Shown: positions 36,217 to 44,695, counted from the stretch's first letter. The stretch: 64,000 nucleotides of DNA from Oceanobacter sp. 1_MG-2023 (GCF_030689025.1 NZ_JAUYWA010000002.1:226994-290993), one strand, 5' to 3'. Notes: a model not told the origin generated them from the sequence alone. Numbers and translations are program-made.

Positions 36217-37251
36217 TCAGTTCAGTTCGGCTTCGCAGGCGCTGACATAACCTTTGACGCTGTTATACGTTGTTGTACCGGGCAGACCCTGCTCGTCGAG
36301 GCGGGTAATGTAGGATTGCGTTACACCGTCAACAATGGTTTGCCACTGCGCACGTTCTTCTGCAGACAAGGTATTGATGGTGCCGCCTTCTTCCTTGATT
36401 TTGGCAATACCGACGAGATCGGCGTCGTCATAGCCCTGACCGGCGTTGACGGCCCAGTCCATGCCAGAGTTGTCGTCGATGACTTTTTTCAGATCGGCAG
36501 GCAGCTTGTCGTAAGCGCGTTTGTTCATGGTGGTCACAAAGGCCAGCGAGTAGAAGCCGAAGTCGAGATGCTGATCAGAGACTTCATAAGCACGGAAGCT
36601 GTTAACCGCTGACCATGGCAGCATGTAGCCATCAATAACGCCCCGTTGCATGCTCTGGTAAATAGACGGTGCGGGCATACCAATTGGCTCGGCACCCAGT
36701 TCGCCGATCAGTTCGCCAATCAGGTCGGTAGGACGACGGATTTTCAGGCCTTTCAGATCGTCCAGAGAGGTGACGACCTGATCCTTGGTGTGCAAGTGAC
36801 CGGGGCTATGGGTATGGACGTAAAGCACCTTGGTTTCTTCGTATTCCTTGTCGAGCACGCCGCTGTCATACAGCTTCTGGAAGGCGCAGGAACCAACGGC
36901 ACCGGTCTTGAACAGACCAGGCAGTTCCATGATCTGACTGAGTGGGAAGCGTCCGGCGGTATAGCCCTGTACGGTCCAGGCGATATCGGCAATGCCATTT
37001 TTGGCGTTGTCATAACCGGCAGGGGCCTTGCCCAATGTCTGGGCCGGGAAGACCGTCACCTTGAGGCGACCTTCGGATTGTTCTTCGACAGCTTTTTTCC
37101 AAGACTCGAACATGCGTTCACTCTGCCAGCTGTTTTTCGGCATGAAATGAGCAAAACGCAGGTTGGCTTCGGCGGCCAGAGTTGAGGCCGAACTGAGTGC
37201 CAGCAGGCTGGAAAAGGCAAGCGTTGACAGGTTTTTTCTCACGGCTTTCAT
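36217..37251 (-). CDS. dctP: TRAP transporter substrate-binding protein (DctP family)
   Basis: This periplasmic solute receptor has 344 residues including a signal peptide (MKAVRKNLSTLAFSSLLA to ASTLAAEA). The mature part shows the DctP fold, with LRFAHFMPKNSWQSERMF at the start, KGLKIRRPTDLIGELIGELG near residue 165, and YQSMQRGVIDGYMLPWSAV near residue 198. The conserved arginine in IRRP usually binds the substrate carboxylate, so the ligand is probably a carboxylate. The ATG at 37251 is preceded by GGAG. It is the first gene of the catabolic operon, facing the IclR regulator across a palindromic site. Confidence 0.93.
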   Translation of the reverse strand: MKAVRKNLSTLAFSSLLALSSASTLAAEANLRFAHFMPKNSWQSERMFESWKKAVEEQSEGRLKVTVFPAQTLGKAPAGYDNAKNGIADIAWTVQGYTAGRFPLSQIMELPGLFKTGAVGSCAFQKLYDSGVLDKEYEETKVLYVHTHSPGHLHTKDQVVTSLDDLKGLKIRRPTDLIGELIGELGAEPIGMPAPSIYQSMQRGVIDGYMLPWSAVNSFRAYEVSDQHLDFGFYSLAFVTTMNKRAYDKLPADLKKVIDDNSGMDWAVNAGQGYDDADLVGIAKIKEEGGTINTLSAEERAQWQTIVDGVTQSYITRLDEQGLPGTTTYNSVKGYVSACEAELN

Positions 37252-37281
37252 CGATAGCTCCACAGCGGCTTATAATAATTT

Positions 37282-37315
37282 GATCGATAATCGAACTTAT
37301 GTTTCAATATCGATC
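37282..37315. promoter_or_regulatory. Palindromic operator candidate between dctP and the IclR gene
   Basis: The arms GATCGATAATCGAAC and GTTTCAATATCGATC form an inverted repeat (12 of 15 positions) with a TTAT spacer. The left arm itself contains the palindrome TCGAT-A-ATCGA. It lies 31 bp before dctP, a usual position for an IclR-type repressor. Confidence 0.6.
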
Positions 37316-37444
37316 ACCACTTATAGAATGTCAGTTTGATCTGAGTCAAATTTTTTTTAATCCATCGCTTTACAAAGCCAACAAACCAAACGTGCGCACA
37401 GCGCCGTTGAAAGCGCCTTCATTAATCGGAAAGGAATAGTCCAA

Positions 37445-38209
37445 GTGTTTGAAAAATATAATGAAAAAGATATATCCATGACCTTTGCAAAAGGCCTGGA
37501 AGTATTGGAGGCGTTTAGTGGCACGGATCGATCCATGACCATTCCCAATATAGCTGAGAAAACCGGCCTGAACCGAACGGTCGCTCGCAGACTGGTGCTG
37601 ACATTGCAATATCTGGGTTATCTGGAATGCAGCAACCGGGTGTACAAACTGACGCCCAAAATACTGGGTCTGGCGGGGGAGTTCCTGCAGGGCAGGGACA
37701 TTGGCAAGCATGTCACGCCGATTCTGCGGTCGTATTCACTCAAGCTGGGAGAAGGGATTTCCTTCGCCATGCTGGACGGCACCGAAGCTATTTATGTGGC
37801 CCATTCACCCAGCGATCCGGGCATGATTACCCAGGGGTTTACCGTGGGTTACCGGCTACCCCTGCACGCCACCGGGATCGGTCGGGTTCTGGTGGCATTT
37901 TCCACGGATGAGATGCAAGAGCAGCTACTGCAGGATGCGCCTCGGACAGCGTATACCGAAGACACCAAAATCGACCTGGAAGACCTTCGTCTGGATCTGA
38001 AAAAGGCCCGAATCAACGGTTACGCCCTGGTGGCCAACGAATTCGAACAAGGGGTGACATCGTTGGCAGTACCGGTCATGCGTGGCTCGGCTCTGATCGG
38101 TGCGCTGGGTATTGTTGGCCCCACCCCTCGCTTTGAGGATGCCAATGGGCTGTTTGAACGGATATTGGCATTACGGGAATGTGCTGAGGCTATTGCCGTG
38201 TTTGCCTAG
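37445..38209 (+). CDS. IclR-family transcriptional regulator
   Basis: The 254-residue protein has the N-terminal winged helix-turn-helix of IclR regulators (GLEVLEAFSG, then TIPNIAEKTGLNRTVARRLV near residues 32-52). The C-terminal effector domain carries GFTVGYRLPLHATGIGRVLV near residue 135. PcaR/PobR-type members respond to aromatic catabolites. The start is a GTG at 37445 after GGAAAGGAATAG; an in-frame ATG at 37478 is possible. It is divergent from the TRAP-Rieske-GS operon and almost certainly controls it through the intervening palindrome. The effector is unknown. Confidence 0.92.
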   Translation: MFEKYNEKDISMTFAKGLEVLEAFSGTDRSMTIPNIAEKTGLNRTVARRLVLTLQYLGYLECSNRVYKLTPKILGLAGEFLQGRDIGKHVTPILRSYSLKLGEGISFAMLDGTEAIYVAHSPSDPGMITQGFTVGYRLPLHATGIGRVLVAFSTDEMQEQLLQDAPRTAYTEDTKIDLEDLRLDLKKARINGYALVANEFEQGVTSLAVPVMRGSALIGALGIVGPTPRFEDANGLFERILALRECAEAIAVFA

Positions 38210-38297
38210 TCTGTTTACCTGAGACAGCACACAAGCAGTCTCCTAGGGTGGTTGGTGTACACTCTCGGCCACATCGTCAACCAGGTTCAACATCCTT

Positions 38298-38591
38298 ATG
38301 AAAATATGGCTGATTTGCCTCGCACTCTCCATGCTGATCTCTGTCTGCGGACTGATTGGCTTTATTTATGTTTCGGCTCAAGACATCTGCCTGGATTCTG
38401 GCGGACGCTGGCTTGGTTTGATATCGGGGTGCGATGAGGGCAAGACGTATTCATTGCAGTATTTGAGCTCACCGCTAGCGATCATGGTGTTTTTGGGGAT
38501 TACCGTAGGGATCAGTAGTGTCTTGGTGCAGATCTACCAGTTATTGGTCCGGCCCCCTGTTTCACGGCGTCCATCCAATGGTCGCCGCTGA
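38298..38591 (+). CDS. Small membrane protein of unknown function
   Basis: This 97-residue protein has a hydrophobic N-terminal segment (residues 4-26), the loop motif DICLDSGGRW with a second cysteine in ISGCDEG, a second membrane segment (about 57-80) and a basic tail. The CLDSGGRW...C pattern is seen in small exported or membrane proteins, where the cysteines may form a disulfide. No function is known to me. It stands alone between the IclR gene and the OmpA-type lipoprotein gene. An overlapping frame from 38252 was not preferred. Confidence 0.6.
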   Translation: MKIWLICLALSMLISVCGLIGFIYVSAQDICLDSGGRWLGLISGCDEGKTYSLQYLSSPLAIMVFLGITVGISSVLVQIYQLLVRPPVSRRPSNGRR

Positions 38592-38758
38592 GGCTGCGAG
38601 AGATACCGTGCCATCGGTGAGTTGCCAGCATCAGCTACAAATAAATCCTGCTGTCGTCAATCGGGATTAAGACTGAAACTTCCATGTAAAAAACAGTAAT
38701 ATACCGTCCGCTAGCCGTTTTTAAACTTGATGACAAAACTACAAATTCAGGAGAGAGT

Positions 38759-39427
38759 ATGAAAAGGATCGCAGCAGTTGCTTCAATCGTGATGTTGGCC
38801 AGTGGGTGCACCACATTCGACGCTTATACCGGTGAAGAAAAAACATCCAAAACTGCAATAGGCGCAGGCATTGGCGCCAGCGTTGGGGCTGTGGTTGCTT
38901 ATGCTACCAACAAGGATGAAGACAGCGGCACCCGTAATCGCCGGATTCTGGCGGCGGCTGCAGGTGGTGGTTTGGTTGGTGGCAGCATCGGCTACTACAT
39001 GGATGCCCAAGAAGCCAAATTACGTAAACAACTGCGCGGCACTGGCGTCAGCGTTGAGCGGGTTGGCGACAATATCAACCTGATCATGCCAGGTAATATT
39101 ACTTTCTCCTCGGGTCGTTCAGCGATCGCCTCCAGCTTTTATGAAGTGTTGAACTCCGTGGTATTGGTACTGGAAGAATACGACTCCACATTGGTGGTGG
39201 TTTCTGGCCATACCGACAGCGACGGCTCTGAAACCTTTAACCAGGCATTGTCGGAACAGCGTGCCAAATCCGTGGCTAACTACCTGCAAACCCAAGGCAT
39301 CAACTCCGTACGACTGGACCCGGTTGGCTTTGGTGAAAGTCAGCCGATTGCCAGCAACAGTACCGAAGCCGGCAAAGAACTGAACCGTCGTGTTGAAATC
39401 ACGCTGCTGCCGATTACGCAAGACTGA
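38759..39427 (+). CDS. OmpA-family lipoprotein (YiaD-like)
   Basis: The 222-residue protein has a lipoprotein signal with lipobox LASGC at residues 13-17. A glycine-rich domain with two small hydrophobic segments (AIGAGIGASVGAVVAYA and AAAAGGGLVGGSIGYYM) follows. The C-terminal OmpA/MotB peptidoglycan-binding domain carries VSGHTDSDGSETFNQALSEQ near residue 148, and NRRVEI at the end. It should sit in the outer membrane and anchor it to the cell wall. GGAGAGAGT precedes the ATG. A strong terminator follows 17 bp after the stop. Confidence 0.92.
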   Translation: MKRIAAVASIVMLASGCTTFDAYTGEEKTSKTAIGAGIGASVGAVVAYATNKDEDSGTRNRRILAAAAGGGLVGGSIGYYMDAQEAKLRKQLRGTGVSVERVGDNINLIMPGNITFSSGRSAIASSFYEVLNSVVLVLEEYDSTLVVVSGHTDSDGSETFNQALSEQRAKSVANYLQTQGINSVRLDPVGFGESQPIASNSTEAGKELNRRVEITLLPITQD

Positions 39428-39443
39428 CAGTGATGGCATGACA

Positions 39444-39474
39444 AAAAAAGCCGCCTGATTCAGGCGGCTTTTTT
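39444..39474. terminator. Terminator after the OmpA-family gene
   Basis: AAAAAAGCCGCCTGA pairs with TCAGGCGGCTTTTTT. The plus-strand T-run gives a strong rho-independent terminator, and the flanking A-run makes it work in both directions. Confidence 0.92.
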
Positions 39475-39475
39475 G

Positions 39476-39604
39476 ATCGTTTTTAAATAGGACACCCATT
39501 CTTAAAAGCGTTGCAGATAATCAACAGCAACAGAGCGAAGCCATCAGGGCTGATGTATCTCCGTCATTGCACAATGAATTTCAATTTTAGCGAGCTGGTT
39601 TGCC
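39476..39604 (+). repeat. 129-bp direct repeat, copy 1
   Basis: This copy matches 39698-39826 at all but about 5 of 129 positions. It starts with TTTTTAAATAGGACACCCA and ends with GCGAGCTGGTTTGCC. It begins directly at the edge of the terminator. Function unknown; it carries one REP-like GGACACCCA unit. Confidence 0.9.
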
Positions 39605-39611
39605 CGTTTTT

Positions 39612-39697
39612 AAACAGAGTTTAAATAGGACACCAGAGTTTAAATAGGACACCCACTATTAAGTAGTTTTAAATAGGACATCCACCATAGTTTTTAA
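39612..39697 (+). repeat. Tandem TTTAAATAGGACACC-type units between the 129-bp repeats
   Basis: Three units of the form TTTAAATAGGACAYCCA (one with CACCAGA) occur in a row at about 39619-39635, 39639-39656 and 39668-39685. They are the reverse complement of the GTGGGTGTCC units on the other side of the RAYT gene. Confidence 0.8.
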
Positions 39698-39826
39698 ATC
39701 GTTTTTAAACAGGACACCCACTCTTAAAAGCGTTGCAGACAATCAACAGCAACAGAGCGAAGCCATCAGGGCTGATGTATCTCAGCCATTGCACAATGAA
39801 TTTCAATTTTAGCGAGCTGGTTTGCC
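39698..39826 (+). repeat. 129-bp direct repeat, copy 2
   Basis: Second copy of the repeat at 39476-39604, offset by 222 bp. Differences include AAATAGG versus AAACAGG and CTCCGTC versus CTCAGCC. It ends 117 bp before the end of the RAYT gene. Confidence 0.9.
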
Positions 39827-39943
39827 TGTAGGCGATGACAGTGCCTTGAAAATATCGTCGTTTGGCAAATACGCAGGCTCAAGCGTATCGGGCTTCAGGT
39901 ATATACCCGAAGAATGCTGTTGTTGTTGGTTTGGACACAGAAT

Positions 39944-40942
39944 CTAGCTTGCCACCAGTAGTCTGGCCCGACCAATCCCTGTCGGTCGTTTGTAGCCCAG
40001 TTGCTCACACGCTGATCGAACCTTGGCTTCATTGCCTGCAAAGGTCGTAAAGCACTGCTCGAATTGCTGGCTCATGGCTAGCCATTGTTTTTCGTCCAGG
40101 CCTATACGGTGGAGAACAGGCGATAACCCTTCACTGATTACACCCTGCTTATCGGAGCGAAGTATGCGCCCGGTTGCATCGACTAACGACAGGTAGCTGG
40201 TTAACGGCATCTGGATTCCTGTTGGAGAATCTTGCCGTGGGTTTCCGACGAATGGCAGCAAGTGCGGGCACTGCCGGGTGATGTGATCAGGTGTTGATGT
40301 TGTTTGAGCCTGCTTAATACGACGTTTCACCGACGTGTGATCGGCCTTTTCCGGTGTCTCGGCAATGCCAGCCCTAACCGGGTTTAAATCGACATATGCC
40401 ATGCAGCTGAGCAGCGCGGCTTCGTCCAGCAGCGCCTGGGATTTAAAGCGACCTTCCCAGAAGCGGCCCGAGCAACCATCTTCACTGTTCGCCTCACGGG
40501 CAATGGCTTCATTCAGTACCCGCATAAACCAGCTGATATCTGACAGTCGTGAACGCCACTCGTCGACCAGTATTTTTAGCCGCTGCTGCTCGGCTTCGGC
40601 CAGCTGCTCTTCTTGAACAAAACGTTGTGATAATACGTTGCCTTTGAAGAGCTGGTGCCAGCGCTGCACAACATCCATATCGCTCCAGGCTTGTGCTTGA
40701 TTGATATCCACAAACAGTACGACATGGTAGTGATTCGACATCACTGCATAGGCGGCAACTTGAATAGCAAATATTTGTGGGAGGGCAAGAATCCGCGCTT
40801 CAAGCCAACTGCGGCGATGTTCATAGCACTGGCCAGACACCGAATCGGTGCCGCACAAAAAGGCGCGTCGAACGCATCGGGACACGCAGTGGTAGAAGGG
40901 TGTTGCTTCAACAGAGACTTGTTGTTTCCGTGGCTTTGGCAT
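39944..40942 (-). CDS. REP-associated tyrosine transposase (RAYT, Y1/HUH type)
   Basis: The 332-residue protein begins MPKPRKQQVSVEATPFYHCV and has the HUH motif in AAYAVMSNHYHVVLFVD near residue 66. The downstream ARAGIAETP-type region near residue 200 is the reverse-orientation VDLNPVRAGIAETPEKAD. RAYTs are single-copy Y1 transposases thought to spread REP sequences by nicking their hairpins. It is longer than the minimal family, with a C-terminal extension of about 100 residues. It is flanked by REP-like units in opposite orientation: GGACACCCAC on the 3' side and GTGGGTGTCC on the 5' side. The gene appears intact. Confidence 0.9.
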   Translation of the reverse strand: MPKPRKQQVSVEATPFYHCVSRCVRRAFLCGTDSVSGQCYEHRRSWLEARILALPQIFAIQVAAYAVMSNHYHVVLFVDINQAQAWSDMDVVQRWHQLFKGNVLSQRFVQEEQLAEAEQQRLKILVDEWRSRLSDISWFMRVLNEAIAREANSEDGCSGRFWEGRFKSQALLDEAALLSCMAYVDLNPVRAGIAETPEKADHTSVKRRIKQAQTTSTPDHITRQCPHLLPFVGNPRQDSPTGIQMPLTSYLSLVDATGRILRSDKQGVISEGLSPVLHRIGLDEKQWLAMSQQFEQCFTTFAGNEAKVRSACEQLGYKRPTGIGRARLLVAS

Positions 40943-41016
40943 GATCGTACCCCGTCCTTGAAGTTAACGAAGCATTATTATGGCGCTTGGGTTATGCAAT
41001 GGAATCAGGCAAAAGT

Positions 41017-41175
41017 GCTGATTTAAGTGGGTGTCTCTGTAGTGTCTGTAGTGAAGGACTCGGACCGCTGATTTAAGTGGGTGTCTATGCAGGACCGGGT
41101 GTCCATGCAGGGCCGGGTGTCCATATAGAAGGGACCAGAAGGACTAGGATGGACTTAAGTGGGTGTCCATGTAGG
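41017..41175 (+). repeat. REP-like GTGGGTGTCC repeat cluster upstream of the RAYT gene
   Basis: GCTGATTTAAGTGGGTGTCT occurs at about 41017-41036 and 41067-41086. Further units occur as CGGGTGTCCATGCAGG, CGGGTGTCCATATAG and CTTAAGTGGGTGTCCATG up to 41170. They are inverted relative to the units beyond the 3' end of the RAYT gene. The cluster ends about 30 bp from the tRNA-Leu 3' end. Confidence 0.85.
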
Positions 41176-41201
41176 AGAGAAAGACCAGGATCTAAAAAAG
41201 A

Positions 41202-41286
41202 TGGTGCGGAAGGAGAGACTCGAACTCTCACACCTTGCGGCGCTGGAACCTAAATCCAGTGCGTCTACCAATTTCGCCACTTCCGC
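41202..41286 (-). tRNA. tRNA-Leu (anticodon UAG)
   Basis: The acceptor arms GCGGAAG and CTTCCGC pair. The anticodon stem CTGGA/TCCAG encloses the loop TTTAGGT, giving anticodon TAG, which reads CUN leucine codons. The T arm GAGAG-TTCGAGT-CTCTC is perfect. A long variable arm (CGCCGCAAGGTGT) is typical of tRNA-Leu. The 3' CCA is encoded at 41202-41204. Confidence 0.97.
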
Positions 41287-41299
41287 AAACAGAGCGCGG

Positions 41300-41328
41300 A
41301 TAATACAGAACTCTTTGCTTGCTGCCAA
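41300..41328 (-). promoter_or_regulatory. Sigma-70 promoter of tRNA-Leu
   Basis: On the minus strand TTGGCA (41328-41323) and TATTAT (41305-41300) are separated by exactly 17 bp, and the -10 lies 14 bp before the mature tRNA 5' end. Confidence 0.75.
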
Positions 41329-41420
41329 GTCCATGATCATCGCGGTTGTTCACTGGATGCGTCCGAACGCTGGCTGGTGTAAGTTGAGCCTTTCGCCTTC
41401 AGGGGTTTCGGGAAGAAATC

Positions 41421-42437
41421 ATGTCGACTAATACTCATGTAACCAGCAACATCTTTGTGACGTTGGCGGCCGCTATTATTGTGATTGCCGGTGTGCGCAG
41501 TGCGGCGGATATTCTGGTGCCTTTTCTGTTGTCGGTTTTTATTGCCGTGCTCAGTGCTCCAATGATGCATTGGCTGTCGCGTCGTGGTGTGCCGGATGTG
41601 TTGGCGGTACTGCTGATGATGCTGGGTTTTCTGGTCAGTGGTACCGGTTTGACCGTATTTCTGGGTGGCACCGTGAATGCGTTTTATAAAGACATTCCGC
41701 TGTACGAAACCAAGCTGCAGAATTTGATGCAGGGAATCGTAGCCTGGCTGAATAACCTGGGTATCGAAGTACCTGCCAACCTGTTGCGGGAATACGTCGA
41801 TCCGAGTGTGGTCATGAACATGGTGACCAGCGTGTTTAATGGCCTTGGTGGTGTCTTGACCAATGCTTTTCTGATTTTGTTTACCGTGGTGTTTATCTTG
41901 CTGGAGGCCTCCGGCATGCCAGAGAAGCTGAAACGTGCTTTTGGTGAGCAAACCAGTGCGTTTGCGCATTTTGAGCGTTTCAGTAATTTGGTACAGCGTT
42001 ATCTGGCCATCAAGACCTTGATGAGCCTTGGCACCGGGGTCTGTATCGGAGTGGTATTGTGGATAATTGGGGTGGATTATGCGCCGGTGTGGGCGGTGAT
42101 TGCTTTTCTGCTGAATTATATTCCCAATATCGGCTCTATTATTGCGGCTGTTCCGGCTGTGCTGATTGCTTTGATCCAGTTAGGCCCAGGTTCGGCACTG
42201 GCAACGGCTATCACCTATGTGGTTGCCAATATGACGTTTGGTAATGTGCTGGAACCCCGCATGATGGGGCGTACGTTGGGGTTGTCGACACTGGTGGTGT
42301 TCCTGTCATTGATTTTTTGGGGCTGGATTCTTGGCCCGGTGGGTATGCTGCTTTCGATACCGCTGACCATGGTGGTCAAGATAGCGCTGGAAACCCGCCA
42401 GTCAACTCGCTGGATGGCAACGCTGCTGGACCATTAG
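41421..42437 (+). CDS. AI-2E family membrane permease
   Basis: This 338-residue protein has seven to eight membrane segments and the AI-2E/PerM/TqsA pattern: FLLSVFIAVLSAPMMHWLSR near residue 34, the C-terminal IAFLLNYIPNIGSIIAAVPA near residue 225, NVLEPRMMGRTLGLS near residue 275 and LSIPLTMVVKIALE near residue 315. The family includes the AI-2 exporter TqsA and various ion transporters, so the substrate is not fixed. It stands alone, starting 134 bp from the tRNA-Leu gene in the opposite direction. Confidence 0.92.
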   Translation: MSTNTHVTSNIFVTLAAAIIVIAGVRSAADILVPFLLSVFIAVLSAPMMHWLSRRGVPDVLAVLLMMLGFLVSGTGLTVFLGGTVNAFYKDIPLYETKLQNLMQGIVAWLNNLGIEVPANLLREYVDPSVVMNMVTSVFNGLGGVLTNAFLILFTVVFILLEASGMPEKLKRAFGEQTSAFAHFERFSNLVQRYLAIKTLMSLGTGVCIGVVLWIIGVDYAPVWAVIAFLLNYIPNIGSIIAAVPAVLIALIQLGPGSALATAITYVVANMTFGNVLEPRMMGRTLGLSTLVVFLSLIFWGWILGPVGMLLSIPLTMVVKIALETRQSTRWMATLLDH

Positions 42438-42619
42438 TTGCTGGTCATTAGTTGCTACCGGGCCATTGACTGTCGCTGGATGATGTCTTGCAACGGCTGG
42501 GAATACCCCGGTCTTTAGATACACCGGTTTATGTCAATAATCACGGTCAGTTGCAAAAAACCGTAAACCTGTTAGAGAACAGTCCATCGCCTGATTAGAC
42601 TTGGGCTGGGAGGAACCGA

Positions 42620-43315
42620 ATGAAATCAATATTACTGATCGACGACGACACCGAGCTGGGCGAATTATTGCAGGAATACCTGGCGATGGAGGGCTTTGAA
42701 CTCACTCCGGTACACGATGGAGAAAGCGGCCTGGAGCAAGCATTAAAAGGGGACTACGATCTGGTCTTGCTGGACGTTATGTTACCTAAAATTCATGGCT
42801 TTGAGGTGTTACGCCGCATTCGGGCTGAATCCCAGGTGCCAGTGATCATGTTGACTGCTCGAGGCGAGAGTGTCGACCGGGTATTAGGGCTGGAACATGG
42901 CGCGGATGATTATATTGCCAAACCGTATCACCACCATGAACTGGTAGCGCGGATTCGGGCACTGTTTCGCCGTATCGATATGACGGGTGATTCCAGCGCA
43001 CCGGTAGCCGAAGGGGCGATACAGGTGGGGCCTTTGGTTCTGACGCCCAGTGATCGGGGAGTATGCCTGGATGGCGAAAACCTGGTGCTGACCGGTGCCG
43101 AGTTTGGCGTCTTGCAGTGCATGATGGAGCACGCCGGAGAGCTGGTCAGTAAAGATACCCTGTCGATGTCGGCATTGGGACGTTCACTGATGGCTTACGA
43201 CCGTTCGATTGATATGCACGTCAGTAACTTGCGTAAAAAACTCGGCCACCGTGAAGATGGTAGTGATTGGATCAAGACGGTGCGTAGCCGCGGCTATTTG
43301 CTGGTTAAGTCCTGA
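42620..43315 (+). CDS. cpxR: OmpR/CpxR-family response regulator
   Basis: This 231-residue regulator has a receiver domain with the acidic pair IDDD near residue 8, the phosphorylation site LVLLDVMLPKIHGFEV with Asp near residue 52, and the conserved KPY near residue 102. A C-terminal winged helix ends with SNLRKKLGHREDG and VRSRGYLLV. It resembles CpxR, the envelope stress regulator. It is 3 bp from the sensor kinase gene, which forms its partner. The ATG follows GGGAGGAACCGA. CpxR assignment over other OmpR types rests on overall similarity and the CpxA-like partner. Confidence 0.9.
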   Translation: MKSILLIDDDTELGELLQEYLAMEGFELTPVHDGESGLEQALKGDYDLVLLDVMLPKIHGFEVLRRIRAESQVPVIMLTARGESVDRVLGLEHGADDYIAKPYHHHELVARIRALFRRIDMTGDSSAPVAEGAIQVGPLVLTPSDRGVCLDGENLVLTGAEFGVLQCMMEHAGELVSKDTLSMSALGRSLMAYDRSIDMHVSNLRKKLGHREDGSDWIKTVRSRGYLLVKS

Positions 43316-43318
43316 CCG

Positions 43319-44695
43319 ATGATCAGACACTTTAGGGGCGTTAAGGTCAGCTGGTACCGATCGCTGTTTTTTAAGGTGTTTGTCTGGTTCTGGCTGGTGA
43401 TCTTTCTCGCCATGGGGCTGGCGGTTGCTACCAGAAACTGGGTTGATGATGACTTTATGCGACCTGCGGATCTGGCAGACTCGCGCCTGTTACTGAATTT
43501 GATGGAGAAACAATTGCCGATTGTGGCAGAAGGCCGGATGCTCTGGCGGCAGCTGCGGCCGGGCTGGAACCTGGTATCGGTACCGGTGGACCGGGTTGAG
43601 GAATTACCCCACGACCTGGAAGAGTTTGCCGATCGGGCCGGCTATCTTGGACGGTCTCTGTACGGCCAGAACGATGGCTGGTTGATGCTGGGGCCAGTGC
43701 AGAGTGACGGCTATCTTTATATCGGTGTTTCCCGCCAGGTTTGGCAGAACTTTCTGGACGATAAACGCCGCTGGGTGGTGCCGGTCGTGATTGTAGTGGT
43801 GGTCACGCTGCTGTGTTTCTTGCTGGTCTGGAATCTGACGCTGCCAATGCGCCGTTTGCAACGGGTCGTGCGGCAAATGGCCGAAGGCAATTTTGATGTT
43901 ACCGATCTGGCTGCTGATATCAGTCGCAAGGATGAAATTGGCGTATTGGTGGCCGAAGTGGCCAGCATGGCGGACGCCACCCAGCAGTTATTGGCCAGCC
44001 ATCAACAATTATTACGTGATGTCTCCCACGAATTACGCTCACCGTTAACCCGCTTGCAAATTGCGCTGGGTATCGCCCGTAAAAAAGATCAGCAGCAGCT
44101 CGTTGCGGCAGAACATGACCGTATCGAACGGGCCGCGTTTCAGGTGGAAAATCTTATCAGCCAGATTCTGGATCTGGCTCGTTTGTCCCAGTTACGGGCC
44201 GGACAGCTGCAGCTGGAAGAACGCAGTCCTTGTGAGCAAGTGAATGGCTGGTTGCAGGATGCTGAGCTGGAGCTGGAATCCCGGCACATCAAGGTAACTT
44301 GCGACTGTTCCAAAGCACCGGCCCAGTGTTCCTGGGATTGGGTGCTGATTGAACGGGCGGTTGATAACCTGCTGCGTAACGCCATTCGGTATTCACCGGA
44401 CGGTGGCTGTTTGTTGGTAGAAGTGGCTGAAGTGGGAGATCGTGTGGATATTTCGGTCATGGATCAGGGGCCTGGTGTGCCCGACGATATGCTGGAATCC
44501 ATTTTTGCACCCTTTACCCAGGTTGATCATGCCCGCAGTCCCGGCGCCGGGGATATAGGCTATGGTCTGGGCCTGGCATTGGTCAGGCGAGTGGTGGAAT
44601 TGCATGGCGGGAAAGTGGTCGCTGAAAACCGTCATCCTGGTCTGTGTGTTGCCCTACAACTACCAGTCGTTAATGTACCTACGACTTTTGTATGA
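43319..44695 (+). CDS. cpxA: CpxA-like sensor histidine kinase
   Basis: The 458-residue inner-membrane kinase has a first membrane segment (about residues 17-40), a periplasmic domain of about 110 residues, and a second membrane segment (about 155-178). A HAMP domain follows, then the HisKA motif RDVSHELRSPLTRLQIALG near residue 238. ATPase motifs are DNLLRNAIRYSPDGG near residue 350 and GYGLGLALVRRVVELHGGK near residue 415. It should sense envelope stress and phosphorylate the regulator encoded just upstream. A weak GGGGC/GCCCC hairpin near 44791-44823 may end the operon. Confidence 0.9.
   Translation: MIRHFRGVKVSWYRSLFFKVFVWFWLVIFLAMGLAVATRNWVDDDFMRPADLADSRLLLNLMEKQLPIVAEGRMLWRQLRPGWNLVSVPVDRVEELPHDLEEFADRAGYLGRSLYGQNDGWLMLGPVQSDGYLYIGVSRQVWQNFLDDKRRWVVPVVIVVVVTLLCFLLVWNLTLPMRRLQRVVRQMAEGNFDVTDLAADISRKDEIGVLVAEVASMADATQQLLASHQQLLRDVSHELRSPLTRLQIALGIARKKDQQQLVAAEHDRIERAAFQVENLISQILDLARLSQLRAGQLQLEERSPCEQVNGWLQDAELELESRHIKVTCDCSKAPAQCSWDWVLIERAVDNLLRNAIRYSPDGGCLLVEVAEVGDRVDISVMDQGPGVPDDMLESIFAPFTQVDHARSPGAGDIGYGLGLALVRRVVELHGGKVVAENRHPGLCVALQLPVVNVPTTFV

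Noticed and set aside
39476..39826. Repeats that could suggest a CRISPR array
   Set aside because: Units are unevenly spaced, the larger repeat is 129 bp long, there are no regular spacers or cas genes, and a RAYT gene lies beside them.
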